DNA from: Limnephilus marmoratus
Taxonomy: Eukaryota > Arthropoda > Insecta > Trichoptera > Limnephilidae
Length of the DNA: 64,000 bases
Assembly: GCA_917880885.1 (NCBI GenBank)
Contig: OU862909.1
Coordinates: forward strand, 29,756,851 to 29,820,850
Direction: 5' to 3'
Shown here: positions 9,400 to 19,669 of the stretch, piece after piece
Layout of the letters: each line of letters begins with the position of its first letter
Position numbering within the stretch: the stretch's first letter is position 1
The notes under the pieces: generated by a model
Seen by the model: the letters and a program-made list of their open reading frames with translations, nothing else
Database searches by the model: none
Told to the model about the DNA's origin: nothing
Made by a program: the position numbers and the translations under genes

Positions 9400-11525
9400 A
9401 TAACAGAGATAATAATAATAAAGTCAGAGATAATACGCCTGTCTGACGTAATCAAAGGAAAGATATCAAATAAACCACTCGGGTCGGCAAAGGTAAATGA
9501 AGTCATATGAAATAAAGGCCCAAAAGTTTTAAAATAGCATACTACTGCCGTGGTAAGTAAAAACACAGTACCCTTCTGGAGACTATCAAGGAAAAAACTG
9601 TGTTTTATTTACCACAACGCATGAATGAAAACCGGAAAAGTGATCCGCGGGTCAAACGTCTGCTTTAGATCATTATTACGACCAAAGCATTGAAAAGGGA
9701 TTGCCCGACATAAACATGGACATAAGGTAGCTCCAATATTCTGTCACAATCTTTGGTTTGGACAATTGGGCAGGACAAGTTGTTAAGTGTAGGAAACAAT
9801 ATAAGTGTTATTGGCACTAGAGAATCTCAAGTAAAACGCAAAAGTATATAGTGCCATGGCATATCATAGTTGAAAAAAGCTATGGAAACGTGCGGATACC
9901 TACCTTACAATCGACAAATAAATACTTCAACTGTTTACATTAACAGCAAAAAAGTTCTAAAAGCTGAGCTTGAAATTGAAGCCATTCTTTTGATACTCTC
10001 GTTTTATTTCTAATATATTTGCTCTCTTATTATTTGATCAAACCCTCACCGAGTATTGTAGAGTATGCATATCGATGGCAGATTTAAACCAGCTTCAGTC
10101 CTCGGTCGCGACAATCGGCTGGGGGTTTCAGGCTATGTGACCCGGGATTGTAAGCTCTGGGGGTGAGGCAGATTTTTCCTTCCCGCCCGACTGTTAGGAC
10201 CGACTCCACAGGTTTGTATTACTTGCAGATTTTCGGGAGCTTTGGCAAAGTCCGAGGTTTATGCTCACATTTCGGAGCTTATATTATCCGTAGAGCTGCT
10301 ATATCGTTCCGGCCAGCGAAGCGAGATAAGAATTAAGTGAATTTGTTTTTCCGACTTCATAAGCCGGCGGAATGAATGCTAATGGGGGCGGATATAAAAA
10401 TGAGCACCTTGCTTATGGGGTGTTTAAATGGAGGTCATTAGTTCTCGTTTTGAATAATAATTTCTCAAGATTAGTACCTTCCTAAGGTTCATGCGGCCTT
10501 TTTCAAATAATCTCTTTGCAAAAATTTTATTATTTTAAAAATATTTACTTCCTTTGGGGATGCAGTTCAAATTCACTGATTTTACGTAGTCAAGTTTACT
10601 TTATTATTAGAATAACCATTGTCGCTTAAATTTGCAAAATCTGTTCCGAAATTATTAGCTGATGACAGTAAGTAACTTCGGAGGTTTTTAAAACAGGATT
10701 TCAGCCCGAATACGAACACAATTTCATTTATTAAGCAGAATGTATAAACTTGGGTTTCGGAGAGACCATGTTGGGGGAGAAACATAAAAAGCCCTTATTA
10801 ATCACGGCAAATATTGAACAAATGCTAATGTTGGGCTCGCGTTTGGCGTGTCTCTAGGCTGTATACCGGTAACAAAGGGATTTGTACGCCGGAACTTCTT
10901 CCTTCTAAAAGCAAGCAAATTTAACGCCTTCTAGTAGTGGTTTAGTCGTAGATGTTTTTGTGGTAAAATCTTTTATTAACGCTATGGTGAAAAACAAAAA
11001 TGCAGAAATAAAATTTTGCTCGAAATGGCTTTAATCGTACCTGATCTGAATGCTAGGCAGATTCTAACCCTCCTCAACTTCTTCTCTTTCCCACTATATT
11101 TAGCCTGGGCTTGGCTTTGGGCAGTTGAAGTTTAAACCAATTAAAAAATTCTGGTATCTGCAATACCACTTGAAATTTTACATAAGACCAGGTGGCTAAA
11201 GCACTGAAAAATCTATAACATCGCAATATCGGTTCGATCGGCTTAACTTCCGACGCGCGACGATTTTATATTGATATACCGAACATGGTTTAAAAATATA
11301 ATGAAAAGTATTGAAACATAATTAAATTTTTCACTTCTCGCCTTAAAAATGTATACAAAAGAATAAAAGTGAAAATGGCTGATTGAGTACTAGGTATAAA
11401 ATTGTTTACAAGACACTTTTCGTTTAGATTTATTATCAATTAATAACCATATACGATTCCATCTCCACATCCTCCATTCTTATTCAGAATAAACAAAATA
11501 TTAATTTTAGTTTAAATAAAATCAT
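9400..11525. other. 2.1 kb without a recognised gene
   Basis: Composition is less extreme than the neighbours, and GC rises around 10,100-10,350. The short open frames here carry no domain I recognise. No tandem repeat, TIR or RNA gene was found. It may be old unique sequence between transposons. Confidence 0.4.
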
Positions 11526-11528
11526 AAT

Positions 11529-11558
11529 TCATCCGGCGACAGTTCATCCTGCGACAGT
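11529..11558 (-). repeat. inverted copy of the 15-bp minisatellite motif
   Basis: CATCCGGCGACAGTTCATCC followed by TGCGACAG is the reverse complement of the motif at 1-22 and of units in the array at 49,258-49,349. Confidence 0.6.
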
Positions 11559-12291
11559 AAAATAAATAAAATAAAAAAATATTATATTGAGCAATGACAT
11601 ACATATTTACAAAAAAAATGCCGTGTGTGAAACGGTTGTATAATGCACTTCATTCGATATAGCAATTGATTTAAAAAATAAGTCGGCTGAAAGAAAAAAA
11701 AAGTATTTTGGATTTTTGTGTTGACAGGGAGTAAATAAGAAATCGACATACGCTGGCAACTCTGGCAAATCTGTCTACGAATTCACATTCTGAAACACCA
11801 ACGTTAATCAATTATTGTGAAAAAATATTAATAAATTGGCAATGTTGAATTGAGGTGCTAACTTGAATATGCATTGGCAGTCCGCATTTACTTTTTGACA
11901 CTAAACGGGAATGAATTAGTTAATGAGGTCTTTATTCGTATTTCAACCAGTTTCGGATCTGAATTGGGTCTTAGATACATTATTTAAGTACGAGTATATA
12001 TATATATTTTTTTATATATATATAAATTACAATATATGGATCGCGTGTAAGACTTCTTTCAATTCTAAGAGCTTCGTTAGTTCAATCCGTTCATTAAATA
12101 ATAAGCTGGTAATTTGGCAAAGCGAACAATATTATTAAAAAAATATGTGTATATTGACAGTCAACCGAAACGTATCTGATACTATGGAGGCCGTGCAAAA
12201 ATTTGTCAATCGTCGGTCGGAATATCTGTTAACAATCCTTGTCCGTGCTCGCAAATATTGATAACTGACAATCATTTTTTTTTAAATTTTG

Positions 12292-12625
12292 CAGGCGGGT
12301 ACGGGTACCGCTGCCCCAGCAATCATTTAATGGATAACTAACACCTTTGCCATACACCACCCCAAGTGGTTCGCTACGTTTGGTGACTTGGCAGGGGTTC
12401 CCGGGTTCTTGGGGTGAGGTTTGTACGGATCTTGGCGGTGGATGCGTCTGCCCACCAAATGCATGGCAGGTCGGATCGGGAGGGACTGGTTGAGGGAGAT
12501 CTTTTGACCTCTCTAGCAGGACTCTCTCGGAACATTGTCTTGCACCGCAGCGGGAGGGTTAGATTAATACGACCGTTACTCCTTCACAGTGTGTACCCAC
12601 ACTGACCCTCAGATTCCCAGCTTTT
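12292..12625 (+). mobile_element. family A repeat, copy 3, right-truncated
   Basis: Starts with GCAGGCGGGTACGGGTACCGC and follows family A through GGTGACTTGGCAGGGG and the SDRE-like frame to CTGACCCTCAGATTCCC. It then breaks off before the terminal hairpin and A tail. Identity to copy 1 is high enough to read by eye, with several substitutions. Confidence 0.65.
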
Positions 12626-12699
12626 TCTCCTTCCTATCAATCAATTTCGATCTTTTTTATTTATTAATTTTTATTTTAGTAGATAATGTGTACATTTAA

Positions 12700-13680
12700 G
12701 TTTACAAAATTTCTAATTAATTATAATATTTCATATTGAAAACTAAATTTTATGTAGTTTTATGTAGCTCCTAGAATCTTAAACTTTCCAATTTGTGTGG
12801 GGACTTTAAAGTATTTGGTAGCATGTTATATAACTTCATCGCTTTGTACAGTAAACTGTTCTGCGTACTCGCCTTGTCCTTTTTTTTAAAGCCTAATTTC
12901 CTTGCACGTCCTTGTGTTATGTCTGTGAACGTCCTTGTTGAATATAATTTTATTTGAGAAGTATCTTGGTAAAATGTTGTTTATTATTTTATGTATAAAT
13001 ATCATCGTACTCGAGGTCAGCATCTGTTTCACGGTTAGCTAATTCAGTTCCTTTAACGTTTTGTTTTCTATTGAAAATCTATTTCTCGTTGCCCTGTTTT
13101 GGAGAATTTGATACTTATTTTGTTCTCGTTTGTTATATAGGAAAAGGATAGTTGAGCAATGGTTAAATTAATAATTAATTTGTAAATAGTGGTAGTTTAT
13201 TTACTAGATAATTTTTGTCGAATTCTTCCCAAAAAACATATTTTTTCACAATTTTCTTTTGTTTATATTCAGCATGCTGCTTGTTGGTTAGTTTGGAAAC
13301 TAATATAACTCCTAAGTATTTCATTTCAGTATAACATTTTCAATAATTTCACCATCAATTATTATTTTAATTTTGCTTTCAATGGATGTCTTCTTATCCA
13401 ATCACCATTTATTTTGTATTTTTTTTTGTATTTAATTTAAGCTTATTGCTTTTTATCCTTCTTGATACATTATTTAGCTCATTATATAAAATATTTCTTA
13501 GTTCTTCATGGTTATCTTCAATTAAGAATATTAGAGTATCATCGGCAAAAAGTCGTAATTTGAAAATACTGTGTATTTTGAAAATATTTTCACCATGTCA
13601 TTAATATAGAGTATGAACAATAGAGGTCCAAGGACCGACCCTTGCGGTACTCCTAATTTATTTTCCATTGGTCAATACAG
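12700..13680 (-). pseudogene. decayed non-LTR reverse transcriptase fragment
   Basis: Read on the minus strand from 13,680, fragments in shifting frames spell RT palm segments: [20 protein letters not shown], then a catalytic box cut by a frameshift (FLPMIL/ADDTLIF), then MKYLGV, and much further on ILQNRATRN. Stops and frameshifts occur throughout, so no product is possible. The order and spacing fit the second half of a Jockey/I-type ORF2 and its C-terminal tail. It abuts the CR1-like 3' end at 13,690. I made the assignment from short motifs only. The element type is uncertain, the RT identity reasonably firm. Confidence 0.55.
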
Positions 13681-13689
13681 TATTTATTT

Positions 13690-14505
13690 TAATTTTATTT
13701 ATATTGTTATAAAAGCACATTCACAGTTCAAGGAAGCTTTGACTTAAACTTCCAACTAGGAAGGTCTGCTGTTCTAGGACAGTCAAATTGACAGGTTTTG
13801 TTCATATTAGGTAGTTAGTTTGTAGTATTAAGTAAAGTCAACATTCACAAATTCCATTTACATAATTATGATACGATATACGATATGAAATGATACAGTA
13901 GTAGACTAGGTTCTAGAATCAAGTATCAAATATACAAAAAACAGTGTTTTCGAAGTGAGTATACAAGAAAAAAAGAGAAGGAAAAGAAAATAAAAATTTG
14001 GGAAACAGAGGAAATATATAAGGCGTCCATAATACATAATTATCACAAAACATTTTTTATGATATTTCTGACTTCTCCTGCCTAAATCCAGTGACCATTA
14101 GTTATTTCCATAATACATTTTTTATTACACACAACATTTTTTTACGATATTTCTGACTTCTCTTGCCTAAATCTAGTGACCATTTGGTTATTTTTTGATA
14201 CAAGAAAAACAATATACAAGAAAAACAGTAAAAGAAAAGAAAAAAAAAAAAAAAATTGGATACAAAAGAGATATATAAGGCGCTCGTGTATAATTAATCA
14301 TCAGATAACATTTTTAAATAATATTTCTGACTCCGTCCTGCCCAAATCTAGTAACCATTTTGTTATTTTTGGGCAAAAGGATGACACTTCATATAGTTTT
14401 AGTTGTGAAGAGATTTTGATGTACGATTTCGGTCCCAGGTATGAGAATATCCTTTGATAAGCCGCTATGTTGCTAGTTGGAATAGAAAGGTCATTTCGGC
14501 CCTTA
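13690..14505 (-). mobile_element. CR1-like LINE 3' end with repeated C-terminal segment
   Basis: The plus-strand left edge carries the family's 3' stem-loop region (13,738-13,787; GGACAGTCAAA intact, left arm disturbed by a small insertion). Further right, the end of ORF2 (minus-strand DLGR..SE tail) appears three times: near 14,055-14,105, 14,140-14,185 and 14,300-14,370. Each is followed by similar TATTTCTGACT...CCTGCC sequence. The third copy continues into a longer ORF2 C-terminus up to 14,505 (IPTSN, FSYLGP-type segments). All copies have frame breaks. Confidence 0.6.
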
Positions 14506-14514
14506 CTTCTGATT

Positions 14515-14714
14515 TAATATTTGTGTTCGACTGTTTTCATCTTATATTTATTTTTTTGAGCATAAATTATTATACTTTTGAATGTAGCTATAACTTTGTG
14601 GTTATCCATTATAGATAAATGAAACAATGTTGCTTTGTTTGAACCACTTGTATACTTGATTTGATTTTTGAACGACCGTTCCTTCCTCAGGGCAAACGTA
14701 TACTGATTTGACAA
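14515..14714 (-). mobile_element. Penelope-like terminal repeat, decayed
   Basis: The minus strand reads CCTGAGGAAGGAACGGTCG and then TACAAGTGGTTCAAACAAAG. It matches the plus-strand copy at 15,845-15,985 for about 130 bp. Here the GAAA of the hammerhead core is lost (CAAAA), so this copy should not cleave. It lies directly downstream of the Penelope-like coding fragment on the same strand. Confidence 0.55.
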
Positions 14715-15131
14715 TTACAAAATAGTGGTTGGGAACAATGTATTATTACTAAAGATTGTGGTAGGGGTGGAGGCGTTGCTATGGATTAATGAAGAGTGGG
14801 TGGGGGAACATATCCATGATCGGGCTGTAAGATAATATTTTATTTTTATTGATAATAGATTAATTATTTTTAAGGATTTTTTTTTATTTCCAGGGTTATC
14901 TAAGCGTTTTCCTTTATTTTTAATATGAAGAATATTTATCCCCGTATTTTTTTCAAAACTATGGTTATTTTCAGTGATATGGTTAGCGAACTCAGAAACA
15001 TTATTATTATTAAGACACCTTAAATGTTCTTTGTCGCGTCGCTGGAATATCTGAAAGGAATATTGATAAAGGGTTTTATCGATCGTCCATGCTAGGCCTC
15101 CAGAAAATGTAAAAAAATATAAAAGAACCAA
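14715..15131 (-). pseudogene. Penelope-like element, GIY-YIG endonuclease C-terminal region
   Basis: The frame contains FQRRDKEHLRCL, SEFANHITENNHSFE and INILHIKNKGKRLD. These correspond to the conserved R..EH, S.FANH....H.F and I.HI..KG..L blocks downstream of the GIY and YIG motifs in the endonuclease of Penelope-like retroelements. The GIY-YIG residues and the RT are not present, so it is a 5'-truncated, inactive remnant. The last ~50 codons run into low-complexity S/T/N-rich sequence. The adjacent terminal repeat with a hammerhead-like core supports the assignment. Confidence 0.6.
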
Positions 15132-15134
15132 ATA

Positions 15135-15844
15135 AAAAGTCTAATTTTGAAGACTCCATTTAAATTTGATCACGAACAAGATAAGAAATTCATGCAACCG
15201 AATATCCTTGGTCAAATAACTTTACTAATTTGGGCATCACAAAAGACTTCTTCACCGCAGCTTTTAATTATTCCTACTTTTTAATTAAAGGAAATGGTTC
15301 ATACCTAGTGAGCGAGTTGTCAGATAGGTGAGTTATTTTACGACTCAAAATCCGGCGGTGAAAATTAATGACTGTTTCAGCTTACGTCTTGTGGTCGCCT
15401 TATTAAATTATGTTAATTCTTCTCCCCGAAGTAAGACGGAGATTTGCGGAGTTTTTCCAAGCCGAGATAAGCCATGAAACAGTAATGAAATTTCATAAAT
15501 TTGTTCAGTTTTTAAGCCGACGTATAAGATACAAGTATAATGTAATACACATTTTATGTGTTTACTTCTGGAACTTGAGTGGCTATAAATGTTACAAACT
15601 CATTTTTTGTGCTTAAATTAACTGTAATCTACATATTATCGACTTGGATATTGGATGATTATTCTTTCAATCTCAAAGAAAGAATGTTAAAATGTATTTA
15701 TGTATAATTTTTGCATTGTAGGTATATCTGTAAGCATTTATGTTCCTCCTGCTTCTGTCTCGACACAGGTATGTCCTATGAGTCAGGCATCGTAAAACAT
15801 ATGTAATCAAACTTTATGTAGATAAATAAATAATAATATCAGTT
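15135..15844. other. no gene recognised
   Basis: Between the two inverted Penelope-like ends. Nothing coding is supported. AT-rich, with an AATAAATAAATAATAATA tract near 15,822-15,838. Confidence 0.4.
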
Positions 15845-15985
15845 TACATTTGCCCTGAGGAAGGAACCGTCATTCCGAAACCGGTCGGCTTTAAACAAAT
15901 ATACAAGTGGTTCAAACAAAGTAACATTGTTTCATTTATCTATAATGGATAACCACAAAGTTATAGCTACATTCAAAAGTACAAA
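15845..15985 (+). mobile_element. Penelope-like terminal repeat (plus strand)
   Basis: Matches the minus-strand copy at 14,515-14,714 (GTGGTTCAAACAAAGTAACA, TAATGGATAACCACAAAG) in opposite orientation. Its left part holds an intact hammerhead-like core. Confidence 0.55.
15854..15889 (+). ncRNA. hammerhead-ribozyme-like motif
   Basis: CTGAGGA fits the conserved CUGANGA box. GGAA..TTCC forms stem II around a 6-nt loop. GAAA follows, then CCGGTC. Minimal hammerheads with a very short stem III are described in Penelope-like retroelements, where they are thought to act in the terminal repeats. This is the best-preserved copy here. Activity is not proven. Confidence 0.55.
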
Positions 15986-15989
15986 TAAA

Positions 15990-16453
15990 TATGAATTACA
16001 GCGGACATTGTAAAGATATATTAAAAATATATATATTTATATATATCGACGCTGGAAAGAAAAAACACCACATCGGGTGAATATGAGTTATGTATGAAGT
16101 CCAACGTAGTTGTTTTTCTGCGTCGATTGGTCCTAGTTTCATTGCGATCCGAGAACTTTTATGGAGCTTTAGTCACCACAAATTAGCTACTTTATTTTAT
16201 AAATTGCATCGACTTGAACGACAGCAAGTCTTGTCTTTTTATATGAGTGCGACTTAAGACATCTTAGATTATGTGTGGTGGAAAGTTACATCACATTTCC
16301 TTTCCAGTATTTTGCCCAAATTGTTTGTAAGCTTTTATTACCTTACATAACATGTAGAATTATCTTTTTTTTTCCTTTCCTTACCTTACCATGAAATTGC
16401 TATGGAGGTTACTTAATAAAATGTTTCATACCGTAATCTTCTCTATCTCTACA
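15990..16453. other. no gene recognised
   Basis: Non-coding, with short AT repeats at 16,020-16,045. No domain seen. Confidence 0.4.
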
Positions 16454-16650
16454 TCTCTACATATTATAAATTAAAGTCCCCCGCGTCGTCTGTCTGTCTG
16501 TCTTTCTATCTGTCTGTCTGTTCACGATAAACTCAAAAACTACTGAACGGATTTTTATGCGGTTTTCACCAATAGATAGAGTGTATCATGAGGAAGGTTG
16601 AAATATGTAATTTGTCAAGGATTTGTGAAAATTTGTTGAAATATAACGAT
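16454..16650 (+). mobile_element. Helitron-type 5' portion
   Basis: After an A, TCTCTACATATTATAAATTA matches the usual 5' start of insect Helitrons (TC start, TCTCTAC..ATTATAAA). The following GTCTGTCTGTCTGT tract and CTCAAAAACTACTGAACGG are typical of non-autonomous members. No 3' CTRR end belonging to this copy was found before the next one starts, so it is truncated. Confidence 0.6.
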
Positions 16651-16948
16651 AATTGTTAGAAGTGTCGGAAAAAGTCAAGCCGCCTGGTAGCTTTCATCGA
16701 AAACGCTGCCTAATTCTTTTGGGATATAACAAAACAATGCATGGTGGGATATTCCTATTTTATAGATCTACAAAAAAGTCCACAAAGGCATATATCTATC
16801 TTTTACGGATAGCTTACTATACCCATTCTATCTTCTAAAAAAATGGTCACGTACATTACGGTATTTGAAAAGTTATTTAGACGGATACAGTATTAATCCT
16901 TATTAACTTAAATACTTTCGTTACACATTATTATAATCTTTCACACCA

Positions 16949-17100
16949 TCTCTACGTATTATAAATTAAAGTCCTCCGCGGCATCTGTCTGTCTCTTCGC
17001 GATAAACTCAAAGACAGCGGTGGTTATAAAGGTTGGATAACCATCCAGTAGATGACGTTGTGTTTTGTTAGCCACAGCAATGCGTGGCCGGGTCAGCTAG
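16949..17100 (+). mobile_element. short non-autonomous Helitron
   Basis: The 152-bp unit begins TCTCTACGTATTATAAATTA after an A and ends CTAG before a T, the Helitron A|T insertion signature. A 3' hairpin (GCCAC..GTGGC, 17,071-17,088) sits 8 bp upstream of CTAG, as expected. It carries no Rep/helicase and so would depend on an autonomous partner. Confidence 0.7.
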
Positions 17101-17104
17101 TAAA

Positions 17105-17345
17105 GAATATAACAAACATCAGCATTTCTTCCCTACCCGTTTTAATAATATATTGGTTATTGAGTCAAAAACAGGTCATATTAAAAATCAATAACAATGT
17201 CGCTTTAGTTGTTTTTCCTTTTAAAAAATTAAGATTTGTCGCTTTAGTTAATTATGCTTGTCACGTTATAAAGTTGATTTTGCGAATAAATCATTTAAAA
17301 TTATTCGTTTTTGTTTTGGGGGTGTTGCGCTATCTCCTGCTTTAG
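17105..17345. other. no gene recognised
   Basis: Contains an open frame (17,052-17,345) without recognisable domains. The frame overlaps the Helitron end, which argues against a gene. Confidence 0.35.
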
Positions 17346-17545
17346 CCAACGTTTCGGACAGGTCGTTTCGTCCATCATCAGGGCAAATCCGGCAGATCCG
17401 GTAGATGTGTGATTGTTAGTGGTGAAATGTGTGCTTATTTACTTGGAAGCAATACCGTGTTGCCATCACCACTACACTCCGGGCTGGTATTACAGTGTAC
17501 TTCAAAATGGTTGTAGATTTCAATTGCCTCCGTAATCAGGCGTGC
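17345..17545 (-). mobile_element. Penelope-like 3' end with coding tail and hammerhead-like core
   Basis: On the minus strand a short frame reads ITEAIEIYNHFE near 17,510-17,475, matching the REAIEI block at the end of Penelope-like GIY-YIG proteins, and ends in a stop near 17,425. Downstream, at 17,347-17,392, lie CTGATGA, a GGAC/GTCC stem and GAAA. The sequence around the core matches 53,149-53,215. The rest of the element is missing. Confidence 0.55.
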
Positions 17546-17589
17546 TACAATAAGACCTGGTTCTAAAAAACTGTTCCACACTAAATTTT

Positions 17590-18040
17590 GGATCCATACT
17601 AAGGTAAAAATCCAAAATATCAGTCAGCTTGGTACCATAGCGCCGAAGTTATGACAGACCCAAAGTATTTAAATGACCGAACCCAAGTGTTAAAACAATT
17701 ATGTTTTAAAAATTATCCTTTCAGCAAATTTTTTATTGATTCGTGTACAAATCTTGATATTAAGTAAAAATCCAAATTTTCAGTCGGTTCGGCGTCATGG
17801 TAAAATTATGACAAACCCCAAGTCTTAAAACGACCGTCCCAAAGTGCTAAAAAGACGATTTAAAAAAAAAAATCTTGTTTTGACAGATTTTTTGATTGAT
17901 TCGTGTACAGACAATGATTCTTAGTAAGAATCCAAAACGTCAGTCGGTTCGGTGCCATAGGGCCGTTACGATTACGACAATTACGACATAGCCCAAGTGT
18001 TAAAACGTCCGAACCCAAGTGCTAAAACGACCGATCCCAA
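17590..18040 (+). repeat. 182-bp satellite, block 1
   Basis: About three diverged units (AATCCAAAATTTCAGTCGG, GCCGAAATTATGAC, CCCAAGTGTTAAAAC landmarks) in the same orientation as the later arrays. It ends directly at the TG of the Gypsy LTR at 18,041. Confidence 0.85.
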
Positions 18041-18322
18041 TGTAGTGTATGTAAATGTAGGTGTGTTCGGATATCACGCCGCTCGGAAACATTCGGGTTT
18101 CCGAAGATTGACGAGCGGGCTCTCAGTACAAGAGAACAGCTGACGGGCCCCGCCGCTCTCAGATCCATTCTAGAAGCCTTAGTAAACAGTCGCTACTATT
18201 AACATAAATACAATACTACTTGAATCCATTATATTTACAATAAACCGAAGACATCGATTACGACTTACGTTGTAATCCTGATTATTGTGGGCTAGTGAGC
18301 CACTAAATTAAAGAACATTACA
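18041..18322 (+). repeat. Gypsy 5' LTR
   Basis: Starts TGTAGTGTAT, the same 10 bp that follow the polypurine tract at 23,389, and ends ATTACA just before the primer site. 282 bp, with an AATAAA near 18,238 that may serve as polyadenylation signal. No second full LTR exists to compare ages. Confidence 0.7.
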
Positions 18323-18360
18323 ACTGGGCAGCCGGTAGGATTATAACTGGCGCAGCCGTA
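18323..18360 (+). promoter_or_regulatory. primer-binding site, locally duplicated
   Basis: ACTGGGCAGCCGGTAGGAT follows the LTR. A second copy, ACTGGCGCAGCCG, follows 20 bp later. The TGGCGCAG(C/T)CGGTAGGA pattern resembles the primer sites of 17.6/297-type insect elements. The first copy has lost one base and the second its end. Confidence 0.55.
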
Positions 18361-18954
18361 TGAGTATTGGATTGATATATTAAATTGGATTACCGAAGAA
18401 AAAAAATACCGACAAAGTGGGGAGAGCTAAGTCACCCTGAGAATTTTTTTTAAGGCTACCTACAGCCGAGGCGGAACATTGGAGATTATTTTTTGGTTTC
18501 TTCTGACCGAGAGAAAGGACCGGCAGAACATAATCAAGGATATCTCTGACTATTCCTGGAGCCACAGTCAGAGTTCTGGAGTGCCGAAAAAAGGGTACTC
18601 AGAAGAAAGAGGCAGTGGTCGTTTTTGGGGCTCAGCAGAGTCTTTCCTCGAAGGTGAAGTTCCGGAGTGCCGAGGGAAGGCATTCGTACAAAGACAAGCA
18701 GTGCTAGTGTCGAGAAAGGGCACTCACTCACCAAGAGGAAACAATTTGGAGACGTTGCAGCCGCAACTTCTAAGTTAAGATTTTATTTCTTTCTTGTGGG
18801 GGAATTGTCTGATTTTTTTGAAATTTTTTGGGTAGTATTGTTGTCGTTTGGGTAGCTTCGCGTGTTATTTTTTCTCCTTATCGTGAGAATGTAATCGGCG
18901 AGAATTCCACCGTTTTCTCACATAAGCGGAGATTGGAACGTACTTCGTCTCAGA

Positions 18955-19652
18955 TTAGAGCAGTTCCTCGTATTGCGTGATGACATTACCGAGATTAAGA
19001 AAAAGGCTTATCTGATAAACTCGCTTGAAACAGAGACCTTGACTCTTCTGTCTAATTTATGTTTCCCGATTAAAATCACAGATGTAACGTTTGAGAAATA
19101 AATTGAGTTGCTCGAAAAACATTGTGTTAAATGTAGATCACTTTTTCAAGAGCGGGAATTTTTTTTCCAGCTAAACAGGATCATCACGAATCAATTAGAG
19201 ATTTTGCCGCCAGGCTCCGTGGTCTGAGCACGTATTGTTAATTTGGAACGAGATGGGAAACGAATCTTGTAGACGTTTTTGCAATCGGTCTACTCCCGGG
19301 TCCAGAACGGGTAAAATTGTATGTTGAAGGACCTAAGCTAAACTTTGATTAGCTAGTTGAACTGGCAGTAACCGCGAAAGGTCCTGAGGTCGAATCAGCC
19401 AAGTTGAAATTAGAAGTGAATACGTTAAAGAGGTTTGAAAAATCGCCATTCCTGGCGCGCAAGCCTAAAGATCGTGCTAATATCACCGACTCACGTAGAC
19501 CGGATAAACAGGTTAAAACCGTTTCATCTCAAAAGAAATGTAATATTTGTGGAAAAACAAATCATGACACTCGTAGCTATAAATTTAAAGAAGCAAAATG
19601 CTATTCGTACGGTAAATTAGGCCATTTGCAAAGATTTTGTAAAAACGGTCTG
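18955..19652 (+). pseudogene. Gypsy gag remnant with zinc knuckles
   Basis: Broken frames contain KAYLINSLETETLTLLSN and DFAARLRGLSTY, typical of the insect Gypsy gag capsid region, followed by a nucleocapsid stretch near 19,530-19,640. Two CCHC knuckles are recognisable but damaged. The first reads CNICGKTNH with its last Cys lost. The second, CYSYGKLGHLQRFC, has Tyr in place of its second Cys. In-frame stops occur in the capsid part (near 19,100 and 19,235). The protein packaged element RNA in the ancestor; this copy cannot make it. Confidence 0.7.
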
Positions 19653-19669
19653 TAAAATCAGTTATGAAT

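Noticed and set aside
17052..17345. 97-codon open frame
   Set aside because: It overlaps the Helitron 3' end and has no recognisable domain.
18479..18778. 99-codon open frame in the Gypsy leader
   Set aside because: It precedes gag, has no gag motif and overlaps frames on the other strand.
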